DNA of 64,000 bases, taken from Cavia porcellus. Lineage: Eukaryota > Chordata > Mammalia > Rodentia > Caviidae. Positions within the stretch are counted from its first letter, which is position 1; each line of letters opens with the position of its first letter. The notes beneath the pieces are model-generated. The model was not told the origin of the DNA. It did not search any database and was given only the letters and a program-made list of their open reading frames with translations. The translations under genes were made by a program, and so were the position numbers. Where the stretch lies: assembly GCF_034190915.1 (NCBI RefSeq), contig NW_026947630.1, positions 248,001 through 312,000 of the forward strand, given 5' to 3'. Of the stretch, positions 41,677 through 55,316 are shown one piece after another.

Positions 41677-44318
41677 AATGCTAAACATATCCCTAACACT
41701 AACCCGAACCCTAACTCTCTAACCCTCTAACCATAACCCTAACCATAAATGTAACCCTAACCCTAAAACTAACAATCTAACCCTAACTCTATCCCTAAGC
41801 CTCTAAACCTGACCTTCTAACCCTCTAACCCTAACCATAACCCTAACCGTAACCCTAACACTAAACGTAACCTCTAACACTAACGCTAACCCTGACCCTA
41901 AGACCAATCCTAACCCTCTAAACCTAAACTTAACGCTAAACCCAACCCTCGAAACCTAACCATAACCATAACCCTAACCCCAAACATCCAACCTTCTAAC
42001 CCTAAATTGAACCCTAACACTAAACCTAATACTAACAGTAACACTAAACCTAAAACTAACCCTAATCCTAAAGCTAAGCCTTACCCTAAACCTAACCTTA
42101 ACCCTAAGCCTAACACTCTAACCCTAAGCCTAAGCATACCCCTAACCCTATCCCTCTAACGCTCTAACCCTAAAACTAACACTAACCCTAACCCTAACAC
42201 TAAACCTAACCCTAAACCTAACACTATCCTTAACCCTATCTCTAAACCTAACTCTAAAACTAACACTAACCCTAACGCTAAACCTAAACCTAACCCTAAC
42301 CATAAACCTAAACCTGAAACTAACCCTAAATCTAACCCTAAGCCTAACTCTGTCCCTAGCTCTAACCCTCTATCCCTAACACTAATACTAACCCTCAAAC
42401 CCTAACACAAACCCTAACCATAACCCTCTAAACCTAACCTTAACCCAAACCCTAACCCTAACCCTCTAACTCTCTAAACATAACCCTAACACTTACCCTC
42501 TAAACGGAATCCTAAACCTAACCATAACATTAAACCCTACCATCACCCAAACGTATTCTTAACCCTGTTACCCTAACCCTAACTCTAAACCTAACCCTAA
42601 CCCGAACACTAACCCTAGCTCTAACCCTAAACCTAACCCTAACCCTAACACTAACCCTAACCCTCTAACGCTAAGCATAACCTTATCCCTAACCCTAACC
42701 CTCTAATGCTCTAACACTAACACTAACACTATCTCTAACCCTAACTCTAACCCTAACCCTTACCCTAACCTAACCCCAATCCCTAACCCTAACCCTAACC
42801 CTAAAACTAACCCTAACTTTAAACCTAACCCTAACACTATCCCTAGCCCTAACCCTCTAACACTAACACGAATACTAACCCTCAAACCTAACACTAACAC
42901 TAACCGTAACTCTCTAACCCTAACTTTAACCCCCACCCTAATCCTAACCCTCTAACTCACTAAACATAAACCTAACACTTACCTATAATCCTTTACCTAA
43001 GCCTAACGAAAACCCTAAACCCAATCGTCACCTAAACTTAATGCTAACCCTAACGGTTACCCTAAACATAACACTAACCCTAACCCTCACACTTACTCTA
43101 ACCCTAACCCTGACACTAACACTAACACTAACCCTAACTCTAACCGTAAACCTAACCCTAACCATAACCCTAACCCTAAACATCCAAACCTCTAACCCTA
43201 AAGCTAACGCTAACCCGAACACTAATAATAACCGTGATGATAACCCTAACACTAACCCAAATCCTAAACCTCAGCCTTGCCCTAAACCTAACCTTAACCC
43301 TAATCCTAACCCTCTAACCCTAAGCCTAACCCTACCCCTAACCCTACCGATCTAATGCTCTAACCATAACACTAACACTAATCCTAAACCAAACCCTCAA
43401 CTTAACCCTAACCCTAACACTAACATAAACCTAACCCTAACCCTAACCCTAAGCCTAACCCTAAAACTAACCCTAACCCTAACCCTAATCCTAAACCCTA
43501 ACCATAACACCTAACCCTGAAACTATCCCTAAATCTAACCATAAGCCGAAACCTATCAATAACCCTAACGCTCTATCCCTAACACTAATACTAACACTCA
43601 AACCCAAACACTAACCCTAGCCGTAAGCCATTAATCCTAACCTTAAGCCTAGCCCTAACCCTAACCCTCTAACTCTCTAAAGATAACCCTAATACTTACC
43701 TTCTAAAGCTAACCTTAAGCCTAACCATAATCTTAAACCCTACCATCACCCAAACCTAATCCTAACCCTAACCGTTACCCTAACCCTAACACTAACCCTA
43801 AACCGAACCCTAACATTAACCCTAACCCTAACCTAACCATAACCCTAACCCTAACCCTAACCCTAAACCTAACCCTAACGCTAACGCTAACCCGAACCCT
43901 TTAACTGTAAGCGTAACCCTATCCCTAACCCTAACCCTCCAATGTTCTAACCCTAACATTAACACTAACCCTAAACCTAACGCTAACACTAACCCTAACC
44001 CTAACACTAACACTAAAAATAACCATAACCCTAACCCTAACCCTAAAACCTAACCCTAACCCTAACCCTAAACCTTAACCAAAGCATTACCCTTGCTCCA
44101 ACTCTAACCCTAAACCTAACCTAACCTTAATACTAAATCTAACCCTAACTCTAACTCTAACTCTAACACCTAACACTAACCCTAGGCCTAACACTAACCC
44201 TAACCCTAAACCCTAACACGAACATTAAACCTAACCCTAACAGTAACAGAAACTCTAACTCGAACCCTAACCCTACCGTGAAACCTAAGCCTAACCCTAA
44301 TCCTAACAATAACCCTAT
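41677..44318 (+). repeat. Domain-B higher-order repeat unit B2 (2642 bp)
   Basis: Direct copy of B1 with landmarks at 41984 and 43180 (1196 bp apart) and 1446 bp from the latter to the first landmark of B3. The extra length over B1 includes the stretch near 43,840-43,910 (GCTAACGCTAACCCG, TTTAACTGTAAGCG), which is missing from the matching place in B1 near 41,280. This unit is a source-type copy for 59.5-61.85 kb and for 62.6-64.0 kb. Confidence 0.88.
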
Positions 44319-46600
44319 AATGCTAAACATATTCCTAACACTAACCCGAACTCTAACTCTCTAACCCTCTAACCATAACCCTAACCATAAACGTAACCCT
44401 AACCCTAAAACTAACAATCTAACCCTAACTCTATCCCTAAGCCTCTAAACCTGACCTTCTAACCCTCTAACCCTAACCATAACCCTAACCGTAACCCTAA
44501 CACTAAACGTAACCTCTAACACTAACACTAACCCTGACCCTAAGACCAATCCTAACCCTCTAAACCTAAACTTAACGCTAAACCCAACCCTCGAAACCTA
44601 ACAATAACCATAACCCTAACCCCAAACATCCAACCCTCTAACCCTAAATTGAACCCTAACACTAAACCTAATACTAACAGTAACGCTAAACCTAAAACTA
44701 ACGCTAATCCTAAAGCTAAGCCTTACCCTAAACCTAACCTTAACCCTAAGCCTAACACTCTAACCCTAAGCATAACCCTACCCCTAACCCTATCCCTCTA
44801 ACGCTCTAACCCTAAAACTAACACTAACCCTAACCCTAACACTAAACCTAACCCTAAACCTAACACTATCCCTAACCCTATATCTAAACCTAACTCTAAA
44901 ACTAACACTAAGCCTAACGCTAAACCTAAACCTAAACCCTAACCATAAACCTAAACCTGAAACTAACCCTAAATCTAACCCTAAGCCTAACTCTGTCCCT
45001 AGCTCTAACCCTCTATCCCTAACACTAATACTAACCCTCAAACCCTAACACTAACCCTAACGATAACCCTCTAAACCTAACCTTAACCCTAACCCTAACC
45101 CTAACACTCTAACTCTCTAAACATAACCCTAACACTTACCCTCTAAACGGAACCCTAAGCCTAACCATAACATTAAACCCTACCCTCACCCAAACGTATT
45201 CCTAACCCTAACTGTTACCCTAACCCTAACACTATCCCTAAACCTAACCTGAACACTAACCCTAGCTCTAACCCTAAACCTAACCCTAACCGTAACACTA
45301 ACCCTAACCCTCTAACGCTAAGCATAACCTTATCCCTAACCCTAACCCTCTAATGCTCTAACACTAACACTAACACTATCTCTAACCCTAACTCTTACCC
45401 TAACCCTTACCCTAACCTAACTCTAAACCCTAACCCTAACCCTAACCCTAAAACTAACCCTAACTTTAAACCTAACCCTAACACTATCCCTAGCCCTAAC
45501 CCTCTAACACTAACACTAATACTAACCCTCAAACCTAACACTAAAACTAACCGTAACCCTCTAACCCTAACTTTAACCACCACCCTAATCCTAACCCTCT
45601 AACTCACTAAACATAAACCTAACACTTACCTATAATCCTTACCCTAAGCCTAACGAAAACCCTAAACCCAATCGTCACCTAAACTTAATGCTAACCCTAA
45701 CGGTTACCCTAAACATAACACTAACCCTAAACCTCACACTTACTCTAACCCTAACCCTGACACTAACACTAACACTAACCCTAACCATAAACCTAACCCT
45801 AACCATAACCCTAACCCTAAACATCCAACCCTATAACCCTAAAGCTAACCCTAACCCTAATACTAACCGTAAAGATAACCCTAACACTAACCCAAATCCT
45901 AAACCTCAGCCTTGCCCTAAACCTAACCTTAACCCTAATCCTAACCCTATAACCCTAAGACTAACCGTACCCCTAACCCTACCCCTCTAACTCTCTAACC
46001 ATAACACTAACACTAATCCTAAACCTAACCCTCAACTTAACCCTAACTCTAACACTAACATATCCCTAACCCTAACCCTAACCCTAAGCCTAACCCTAAA
46101 ACTAACCCTAACCCTAACCCTAACCCTAACACCTAACCCTGAAACTATCCTTAAATCTAACCCTAAGCCGAAACCTATCAATAGCCCTAACACTCTATCC
46201 CTAACACTAATACTAACACTCAAACCCAAACACTAACCCCAGCCGTAAGTCATTAATCCTAACCTTAACCCTAACCCTAACCATAACCCTCTAACTCTCT
46301 AAAGATAACCCTAACACTTACCTTCTAAAGCTAACCGTAAGCCTAACCATAATCTTAAACCCTACCATCACCCAAACCTAATCCTAACCCTAACTGTTAC
46401 CCTAACCCTAACACTAACCCTAAACCGAACCCTAACATTAACCCTAACCCTAACCTAACCCTAACCCTAAACCTAACCCTAACCCTAAACCTAACCCTAA
46501 CCCTAACGCTAACCCGAACCCTCAAACTGTAAGCGTAACCCTATCCCTAACCCTAACCCTCCAATGCTCTAACCCTAGCATTAACACTAACCCTAAACCT
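44319..46600 (+). repeat. Domain-B higher-order repeat unit B3 (incomplete)
   Basis: Third tandem copy, with landmarks at 44626 and 45821 (1195 bp apart). It follows B2 until the CTGTAAGCG marker near 46530 and ATGCTCTAACCCTAGC near 46562. It then leaves the B2 pattern and joins sequence like 36.78 kb (CCTAGCCCTATGACTAACTC). The unit is therefore truncated on the right by a recombination joint. Confidence 0.82.
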
Positions 46601-47560
46601 AACCCTAAACCTAGCCCTATGACTAACTCTGAAACTAACCCTAACCATAACCCTAACCCTAACCCTAAACCCTAAACCTAACCCTAACCCTAAAACTAAC
46701 CCTAACCCTAACCCTAATCCCTAACCCTAACCCTAACCCTGAAACTAACCCTAAATCTAACCCTAAGCCGAACCCTATCAATAGCCCTGACGCTCCATCC
46801 CTAACACTAATACTAACACTCAAACACTAACACTAACACTAGCCATAAGCCTCTAATCCTAACCTTAACCCTAACCCTAACCCTAACCCACTAACTCTCT
46901 AAAGATAACCCTAACACTTACCCTCTAAAGCTAACCGTAAGCCTAACCATAACCTTAAACCCTACCATCACCCAAACCTAATCCTAACACTAACCGTTAC
47001 CATAACCCTAACACTAACCCTAAACCGAACCCTAACACTAACACTAAGCCTAACCCTAAACTTAACCCTAACCCTGAACCTAACCCTAACCCTAACATGA
47101 ACCCTAACCCTCTAACCCTAAGTGTAACCCTATCCCTAACCCTAACCCTCTAACGCTCTAACACTAACACTAACTCTAACCTTAAATCTAACACTAAACC
47201 TAACCCTAAACCTAACCCTAAACCTAGCCCTAACCCTAACTCTAAAACTAACCCTAACTATAACCCTAACCCCAAAGCCTAAACCTAACCCTAACCCTAA
47301 AACTAACCCTAACTCTAACCCTAACCCTAAGACTATCCTAGCCCTAACCCTCTAACACTAACATTAATAGTAACGCTCAAACCCTAACACTAACACTAAG
47401 CGTAACCCTCTACCCCTTACCTTAACCCCCACCCTAACGCTAAATCTCTACCTCTCTAAACATAACCCTAACACTTACCCTCTAATCCTAACCCTAAACC
47501 TAACCATAACCCTAAACCCAACCGTCACCCAAATCTAATCCAAACCATAACCGTTACCCT
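46600..47560 (+). repeat. Paralogue of 36.8-37.75 kb
   Basis: Aligns with 36.79-37.75 kb at an offset of about 9811 bp: GACTATCCTAGCC is at 47331 and at 37520, and AACACTAGCCATAAGCC near 46836 matches one near 37015. Together with B3 this makes 44.8-47.55 kb a diverged duplicate of 34.9-37.75 kb. Confidence 0.82.
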
Positions 47561-48720
47561 AAACCTAACACTAACCCCAACCCTAACACTTACTATAACC
47601 CTAACACTAAACCTCACCCTAACACTTACTCTAACCATAACCCTTCTCCTAACACTCTCACCCTAAACGTAACCCCAAACCTAACCCTAAGTCTCACCCT
47701 AACCCTAAACATAACCCATAACCCAAACCTTACACTTACTCCAACCCTAACCCTAACCCTAAAACTAACCCTAACACTAAACCTAACACTCTAAACCTAT
47801 GCGTAACCCTATCCCTAACCCTAACCCTCTAACGCTCTAACCCTAACACTAACACTAACCCTAACCCTAAACCTAAACCTAACCCTATCCCTAACCTTAA
47901 ACCTAACCGTAACCCTAACCCTCTAAGTCTCTAAACATAACACTAACACTTACCCTATAATGCTTACCCTAATCCTAACCATAACCCTAAACCCAACCGT
48001 CACCCATACCTAATCCTAAACCTAACCGTTACCCTAAACCTAACACTATCCCTAACCCTAACACTAACCATCCAATCGCCTAAACCTAGCCCTAAGCCTA
48101 ACACTTAACTTAACCCGCACCCTAACCGTGACCCTCTAAAAATAAGTCTAACCATAATCCTCTAATATGAACCCTAAACCCTAACTGTAATCACAACAAT
48201 AACACTCTAATGCTAACCATATCCGGAACACTAACCCGAACACTAACATAACCCTAAGCCTAACCCTAAACCTCACACTATCCCTAACCCTAACACTAAC
48301 CATCCAATCGTCTAAACCTAGCCCTAAGTCTCAACCTTAACTTAACCCGAACACTAACCCTGACCCTCTAACCATAAGTCGAAACATAATCCTCTAACGT
48401 GAACCCTAACCCTAACCCCAATCACAACAATAACACTCTAATGCTAACCATATCCGGAACACTAACCCGAAGACTAACCCTCTAACCCTCTCAAACTAAC
48501 CCTAAGACTAAACCTAACCCTAACCCTAAGTCTAATACTCTAACCCTAACCCTATTAATAATCCTCTAAACCTAACCCTCTAACTCGATAACAATAACCC
48601 TAACCCTAACCCTAAACCTAACACTAAACCTAACCTCTAACCCTAACGCTATCCCTGACTGTAAGTCCAAACCTAACACTCTAAACTAAACCTAACGCTA
48701 ACCCCAACACTCTAAACTTA
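47560..48720 (+). repeat. Most diverged stretch of the array
   Basis: Still hexamer-derived, but with the weakest resemblance to other parts of the window and the highest density of unusual steps (CCTTCTCC, CACTCTCACCC, CCGCACCC, ATCCGGAAC, AAAAATAAGTC). It has no clear landmark. It includes the private tandem duplication listed separately. It is the one stretch I could not place as a copy of another segment here. Confidence 0.7.
48068..48531 (+). repeat. Private ~232-bp tandem duplication
   Basis: CCATCCAATCG occurs at 48068 and 48300, and ATCCGGAACACTAACCCG at 48221 and 48452, giving a 231-232 bp period. Both copies contain AATCACAACAATAACACTC and CTAGCCCTAAG. They differ by many substitutions (CGCCTAAACC against CGTCTAAACC), so the duplication is not recent. 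Neither ATCCGGAAC nor CCATCCAATCG was seen elsewhere in the window. The end coordinate of the second copy is approximate. Confidence 0.8.
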
Positions 48721-49390
48721 ACGATAACCATAACCCTAACCCTAAACATCCAAACCTCTAACCCTAAACCTAACCCTAACCCTAACCATAATACTAACCG
48801 TAATGCTAAACCTTACACTAACACTAATCCTAAACCTAAGCCTTACACTAAACCTAACCTTAACCCTAACGCTAAAGCTCTAACCCTAAGCCTAACACTA
48901 CCCCTAACCCTATCCCTCTAACGCTCTAAGCCTAACACTAACAGAAACCCTAACCCTAACCCTGAACTTAACCCTAACCCTAACACTAACCCTAACCCTA
49001 ACACTAACACTAAAAATAACCCTAACACTAACAATAACCCTAACCCTATCCCTGACCCTAAACCTTAACCTAAACCTTAACCTAAACTTTACCCTTACTC
49101 CAACCCTAACCCTAAACCTAACCTAACCTTAACACTAAATCTAACCCTAACTCTAACTCTAACTCTAAGCCTAACACCTAAAACTCAACCTAGCCCTAAC
49201 ACTAACCCTAACCCTAAACACTAACACGAACCTTAAACCTAACACTAACAGTAACAGAAACTATAACTCGAATCCTAAACCTATTGTGAACCCTAACCCT
49301 AACCCTAATACTAACAATAACCCTCTAATGCTAAACATATCACTAACACTAACCCGAACCCTAACCCTCTAACCCTCTAACCCTAACCCT
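48720..49390 (+). repeat. Isolated A-type S3-like segment inside domain B
   Basis: Landmark ACATCCAA at 48746 is followed by the S3 series: CATAATACTAACCGTAATGC, AAACCTTACACTAACAC, AACACTAACAGAAACCC, GTAACAGAAACTATAACTC, then AATGCTAAACATATCAC near 49327. It aligns with about 2431-3060 of unit A1 but has many private changes, so it is an old copy predating homogenisation of the A array. Confidence 0.78.
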
Positions 49391-49808
49391 AACCCTAAAC
49401 ATAACCATAACCATAAAACAATCTAACCATAACCCTAACCCTAACCCTCTAACTCTCTAAACATAACCCTAACACTTACCCTCTAAACAGAACCCTAATC
49501 CTAACCATAACCTTAAACCCAACCGTCACCCAAACCTATTCCTAATGCTAACTATTACCCTAAACCTAACCCTAACCCTAACACTAACCCTAACCCTAAC
49601 CCTAACACTAACCCTAACACTAACCCTAAACCTAACACTAACCCTAACACTAACCCTAACCCTCTAACCCTAAGCTTAACCCTATCCCTAACCCTAACCC
49701 TCTAATGCTCTAACACTAACACTAACACTATCTCTAACCCTAACCCTAAACCTAACCCTATCCCTAAAACTAACCCTAACCCTTATCCTAAACCTAAACC
49801 TCACCCTT

Positions 49809-49841
<33 letters not shown>

Positions 49842-50452
49842 ACTAACCCTAACCCTAACCCTAAAACTAACCCTAACTTTAAACCTAACCCTAACACTAT
49901 CCCTAGGCCTAACCCTCTAACACTAACATTAATACTAACCCTCAAACCTAACACTAACACTAACCGTAACCCTCTAACCCTAACCTTAACCCCCACCCTA
50001 ACCCTAACCCTCTAACTCACTAAACAAAAACCTAACACTTACCCTATAATCCTTACCCTAAGCCTAATGATAACCCTAAACCCAACCGTCAACTAAACAA
50101 ATCCTAACCCTAACGGTTACCCTAAACATAACACTAACCCTAACCCTCACACTTACTCTAACCCTAACCCTAACCCTAACACTAACACTATCACTAACCC
50201 TAACCATAAACCTAACCCTAACCATAACCCTAACCCTAAACATCCAACCCTCTAACCCTAAACTAACCCTTACTCTAACCCTAATACTAACCGTAACGCT
50301 AACCGAACACTAACCCAAATCCTAAACCTCAGCCTTGCCTTAAACCTAACCTTAACCCTAATCCTAATCCTCTAACCCTAAGCCTAACCCTACCCCTAAC
50401 ACTTCCCCTCTAACGCTCTAATCGTAACACTAACACTAACCCTAAACCTAAC
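49390..50452 (+). repeat. B-type segment preceding the junction
   Basis: From about 49,440 it follows the B pattern (CTCTCTAAACATAACCC, CCCTCTAAACAGAACCC). It aligns with 37.8-38.3 kb around 49.7-50.0 kb and with 45.69-46.0 kb around 50.1-50.45 kb (landmark at 50240). It stops resembling B3 shortly after CTAATCGTAACACTAACAC near 50420. Confidence 0.77.
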
Positions 50453-50604
50453 CCTAAACCTAACCCTAACCTAACCCTAACCGTAACCCTAACTCTAACC
50501 GTAGCCCTACCCTAACCCTACCCTAACCCTAACCCTAACCCTAAACCTAACCCTAACCCTAACCCTAACCCTAACCCTACCCTAACCCTACCCTAACCAT
50601 AAAC
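50453..50604 (+). repeat. Junction island of fresher telomere repeats with CCCTACCCTAA elements
   Basis: About 150 bp with an unusual composition. There are two runs of four perfect CCCTAA hexamers (50521-50544 and 50551-50574) separated by one ACCTAA. Twice there is a compound element built from CCCTA pentamers alternating with CCCTAA (50505-50530 and 50575-50598, 70 bp apart). CCTAACCCTA-type five-base slips are concentrated here. It lies exactly between B-type sequence and the resumption of A-type sequence copied from 31.6 kb, so it marks a rearrangement joint. Confidence 0.8.
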
Positions 50605-50705
50605 CTAACCCTAACACTCTAACCCTAACACTAACTCTAACCCTAAACCTAACCTAAACCTAACCCTAACCCTAACACTAACATAACCCTAACCCTAAAC
50701 CTAAA

Positions 50706-50747
<42 letters not shown>

Positions 50748-51768
50748 CCCTGAAACTAACCCTAAATCTAACCCGAAGCCGAACCCTATCAATAGCCCTA
50801 ACGCTCTATCCCTAACACTAATACTAACACTCAAACCATAACAGTAACCCTAGCCGTAAGCCTCTAATCCTAACCTTAACCCTAACCCTAACCCTAACCC
50901 TCTAACTCTCTAAACATAACCCTAACACTTACCCTCTAAAGCTAACCGTAAGGCTAACCATAATCTTAAACCCTACCATCACCCAAACCTAATACTAACC
51001 CTAACCGTTACCCTAACCCTAAACCGAACCCTAACACGAACCCTAAGCCTAACCCTAAACCTAAACCTAACCCTAACCCTAACACTCACTCTAACCCTCT
51101 AACATTAAGCGTAACCCTATCCCTAACACTATCCCTCTAACGCTCTAACGCTAACACTAACACTTCCCTAAAACTAACCCTAAATTTAACCCTAAACCTA
51201 GCCCTAACCCTAACTCTAAAACTAACCCTAACCATAACCCTAAACCTAACCCTAAACCCTAACCCTAACCCTAAATCTAACACTCTAACTCTAACCCTAT
51301 TAATAAGCCTCTAAACCTAACTCTCTAACCCTCTAACCCTAACCATAACCGTAACCCTAAAACTAACACTAAACCTAACCTCTAAACCTAATGCTAAACC
51401 TGATCCTAAGACCAAATCTAATCCTCTAAACCTAATCCTAACGCTAACCCGAACCCTCTAAACTTAACCATAACCATAAACCTAACTCTAAACATCCAAA
51501 CCTCTAACCCTAAAGCTAACCCTAACCCTAACCTTAATACTAACCGTAATGCTAAACCTTGCACTAACACTAATCCTAAACCTAAGCCTTACCCTAAACT
51601 TAACCTTAACCCTAACCCTAACCCTCTAACCCTAAGCCTAACCCTACCCAAAACCGTATCCCTCTAATGCTCTAAGCCTAACAATAACAGAAACCCTAAA
51701 CCTAACCCTAAAGATAACCCTAATCCTAATACTAAACCTAACCCTAACACTAACAATAAAAACAACCA

Positions 51769-51800
<32 letters not shown>

Positions 51801-52645
51801 GACCCTAACCCTAAACCTTAACCTAAACCTTACCCATACTCCAACCCTAACCCTAAACCTACCCTAATCTTAACACTAAATCTAACCCTAACTCTAACTC
51901 TAACTCTAACACTAACACCTAACACTAACCCTACCCCTAACACTAACCCTAACCCTAAACCCTAACACGAACCTTAAACCTAACCCTAACAGTAACAGAA
52001 ACTCTAACTCGAACCCTAACCCTACCGTGAAACCTAACCCTAACCCTAATCCTAACAATAACCCTATAATGCTAAACATATCCCTAACACTAACCCGAAC
52101 CCTAACCCTCTAACCCTCTAACCCTAACCCCAACCCTAAACTTAAACCTAACCCTAAAACTAACAATCTAACCCTAACTCTATCACTAAGCCTCTAGACC
52201 TGACACTCTCACCCTCCTACCCAAACCATAACCCTAACCGTAACCCTTACACTAAACGTTACCTCTAACACTAACGCTAACCCTGACACTAAGACCAATC
52301 CTAACCCTCTAAACCTAAACCTAACGCTAACCCCAACCCTCTAAACCTAACCATAACCATAACCCTAACCCAAACATCCAACCCTCTAAACCCTAAATTG
52401 AACCCTAACACTAACCCTAATACTAACCATAACGCTAACCCTAAAACTAACCCTAATCCTAATGCTAAGCCTTACCCTAAATGTAACCTTAACCCTAACC
52501 CTAACCCTCTAACCCTAAGCCTAACCCTACCCCTAACTCTATCCCTCTAACGCTCTAACCCTAAATCTAACACTAACCCTAACCCTAACACTAACCCCAA
52601 CCCTATCCCTAAACCTAACCCTAAAACTAACACTAACCCTAACCA

Positions 52646-52679
<34 letters not shown>

Positions 52680-53510
52680 ACCCTAAATCTAACACTCTAA
52701 CTCTAACCCTATTAATAAGCCTCTAAACCTAACTCTCTAACCCACTAACCCTAACCATAACCCTAACCCTAAACCTAACACTAAACCTAACCTCTAAACC
52801 TACCGCGAACACTGACCCTAAGACAAAACCTAACCCTCTAAACCTAATCCTAACGCTAACCCCAACCCTCTAAACTTATCCATAACCATAACCCTAACCC
52901 TAAACATCCAAACTTCTAACCCTAAACCTAACCCTAACACTAACCTTAATACTAACCGTAATGCTAAACCTTACACTAACACTAATCCTAAACCTAAGCC
53001 TTACACTAAACTTAACCTTAACCCTAACCCTAACCCTCTAACCCTAAGCCTAATCCTACCCAAAACCCTATCCCTCTAACGCTCTAAGCCTAACAATAAC
53101 AGAAACCCTAACACTAACCCTAAAGATAACCCTAATCCTAAGACTAACCCTAACCCTAACACTAAGACTAAAAATAACCATAACCCTATCCCTAAACCTA
53201 AACCCTAACCATAACCCTAACACAAAACCTTAACCAAAATCTTATCCTTACTCGAACCCTAACCCTAAACCTAACCTAACCTTAACACTAAATCTAAACC
53301 TAACTTTAACTTTAACTCTAACCCTAACACCTAACACTAACCCTACCCCTAACACTAACCCTAACCCTAAATCCTAACACGAACCTTAAACCTAACCATA
53401 ACAGTAACAGAAACTCTAACTCGAACCCTAACCGTACCGTGAACCCTAACCCTAACCCTAATCCTAACAATAACCCTCTAATGCTAAACATATCCCTAAC
53501 ACTAACCCGA
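50605..53510 (+). repeat. Second-locus partial A unit (A10), sibling of A9
   Basis: Aligns with 31,599-34,500 at an offset of 19,006-19,007 bp. It shares with A9 the 18-bp form of the insertion (near 52575) and the CCCTAAACCCTAAATC variant (near 52675), and the same switch from S3 to S2 context near 53,500. It differs from A9 by AAATCTAATCC (as in A1/A2), TACCGCGAAC where A9 has TACCGTGAAC, an extra A near 52390 and CTAACCCCAACC near 52593. It is therefore a sibling, not an exact copy. Confidence 0.9.
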
Positions 53511-55283
53511 ACCCTAACCCTCTAACCCTCTAACCCTAACCCTAACGCTAAACGTAACCCTAACCCTAAAACTAACAATCTAACCCTAACTCTATCCCTA
53601 AGCCCCTAGACCTGACCCTCTAACCCTCTAACCCTAACTATAACCCTAACCGTAACCGTAACACTAAACGTAACCTCTAACACTAACGCTAACCCTGACC
53701 CCAAGACCAATCCTAACCCTCTAAACCTAAACCTAACACTAACCCCAACCCTCTAAACCTAACCATAACCATAACCCTAACCCCAAACATCCAACCCTCT
53801 AACCCTAAATCGAACCCTAACACTAACCCTAATACTAACCATAACGCTAACCCTAAAACTAACCCTAAACCTAATGCTAAGCCTTACCCTAAATGTAACC
53901 TTAACCCTAACCCTAAACTTCTAACCCTAAGCCTAACCCTACCCCTAACTCTTTCCCTCTAACGCTCTAAACCTAATATGAACACTAACCCTAACCCTAA
54001 CATTAAACCTAACCCTAACCCTAACATTAACCCTAAAACTATCCCTAAACCTAACCCTAAAACTAACACTAACCCTAATGCTAAACCTAGACCTAAACCC
54101 TAACCATAAACCTAAACCTGAAACTAACCCTAAATCTAAACCTAAGCCTAAGCCAGTCCCTAGCTCTAACCCTCTATACCTAACACTAATACTAACCCTC
54201 AAAACCTAACACTAACCCTAACCATAACCCTCTAAACCTAACCTTAACCCTAAACCTAACCCTAACCCTCTAACTCTCTAAACATAACCCTAACACTTAC
54301 CCTCTAAACGGAACCCTAGCCTAACCATAACATTAAACCCTACCATCACCCAAACGTATTCATAACCCTAACTGTCACCATAACCCTAACACTAACCCTA
54401 ACCCTAACCTGAACACTAACCCTAGCTCTAACCCTAAACCTAACCCTAACCCTAACACTAACCCTAATCCTCTAACGCTAAGCCTAACGTTATCCCTAAC
54501 CCTAACACACTAATGCTCTAACACTAACACTAACACTATCTCTAACCCTAACTCTAACCCTAACCCTTACCCTAACCTAACCCTAAACCCTAACCCTAAC
54601 CCTAACCCTAAAACTAACCCTAACTTTAAACCTAAACCTAACACTATCCCTAGCCCTAACGCTCTAACACTAATACTAATACTAACCCTCAAACCTAACA
54701 CTAACACTAACCGTAACCCTCTAACCAAACTTTAACCCCCATCCTAATCCTAACACTCTAACTCACTAAACATAAACCTAACACTTACCTATAATACTTA
54801 CCCTAAGCCTAACGAAAACCCTAAACCCAACCGGCACCTAAACTGAATGCTAACCCTAACGGTTACCCTAAACATAACACTAACCCTAACCCTCACACTT
54901 TTTCTAACCCTAACCCTGACACTAATACTAACACTAACCCTAACCATAAACCTAACCCTAAACTTCCAACCCTCTAACCCTAAAGCTAACCCTAACCCTA
55001 ACCCGAATACTAACCGTAACGATAACACTAACACTAACCCAAATCCTAAACCTCAGCCTTATCCTAAACCTAACCTTAACCCTAATCCTAACCCTCTAAC
55101 CCTAAGCCTAACCCTAGCCCTAACCCTACCGCTCTAACTATCTAACCATAACACTAACACTAATCCTAAACCTAACCCTCAACTTAACCCTAACCCTAAC
55201 ACTAACATAACCCTAACCCTAACACTAACATAACCCTAACCCTAACCCTAACCCTAACCCTAAGCCTAACACTAAAACTAACC

Positions 55284-55316
<33 letters not shown>

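Noticed and set aside
47560..48720. Inserted transposon or unique gene in the diverged stretch
   Set aside because: Even here the sequence resolves into altered CCCTAA-like steps. There are no terminal inverted repeats, no poly-A tail and no long non-repetitive frame.
50453..50604. Integrated virus with telomeric repeats
   Set aside because: Some herpesviruses carry telomere-like repeats, but the island is flanked only by satellite sequence and there is no viral coding sequence anywhere in the window.
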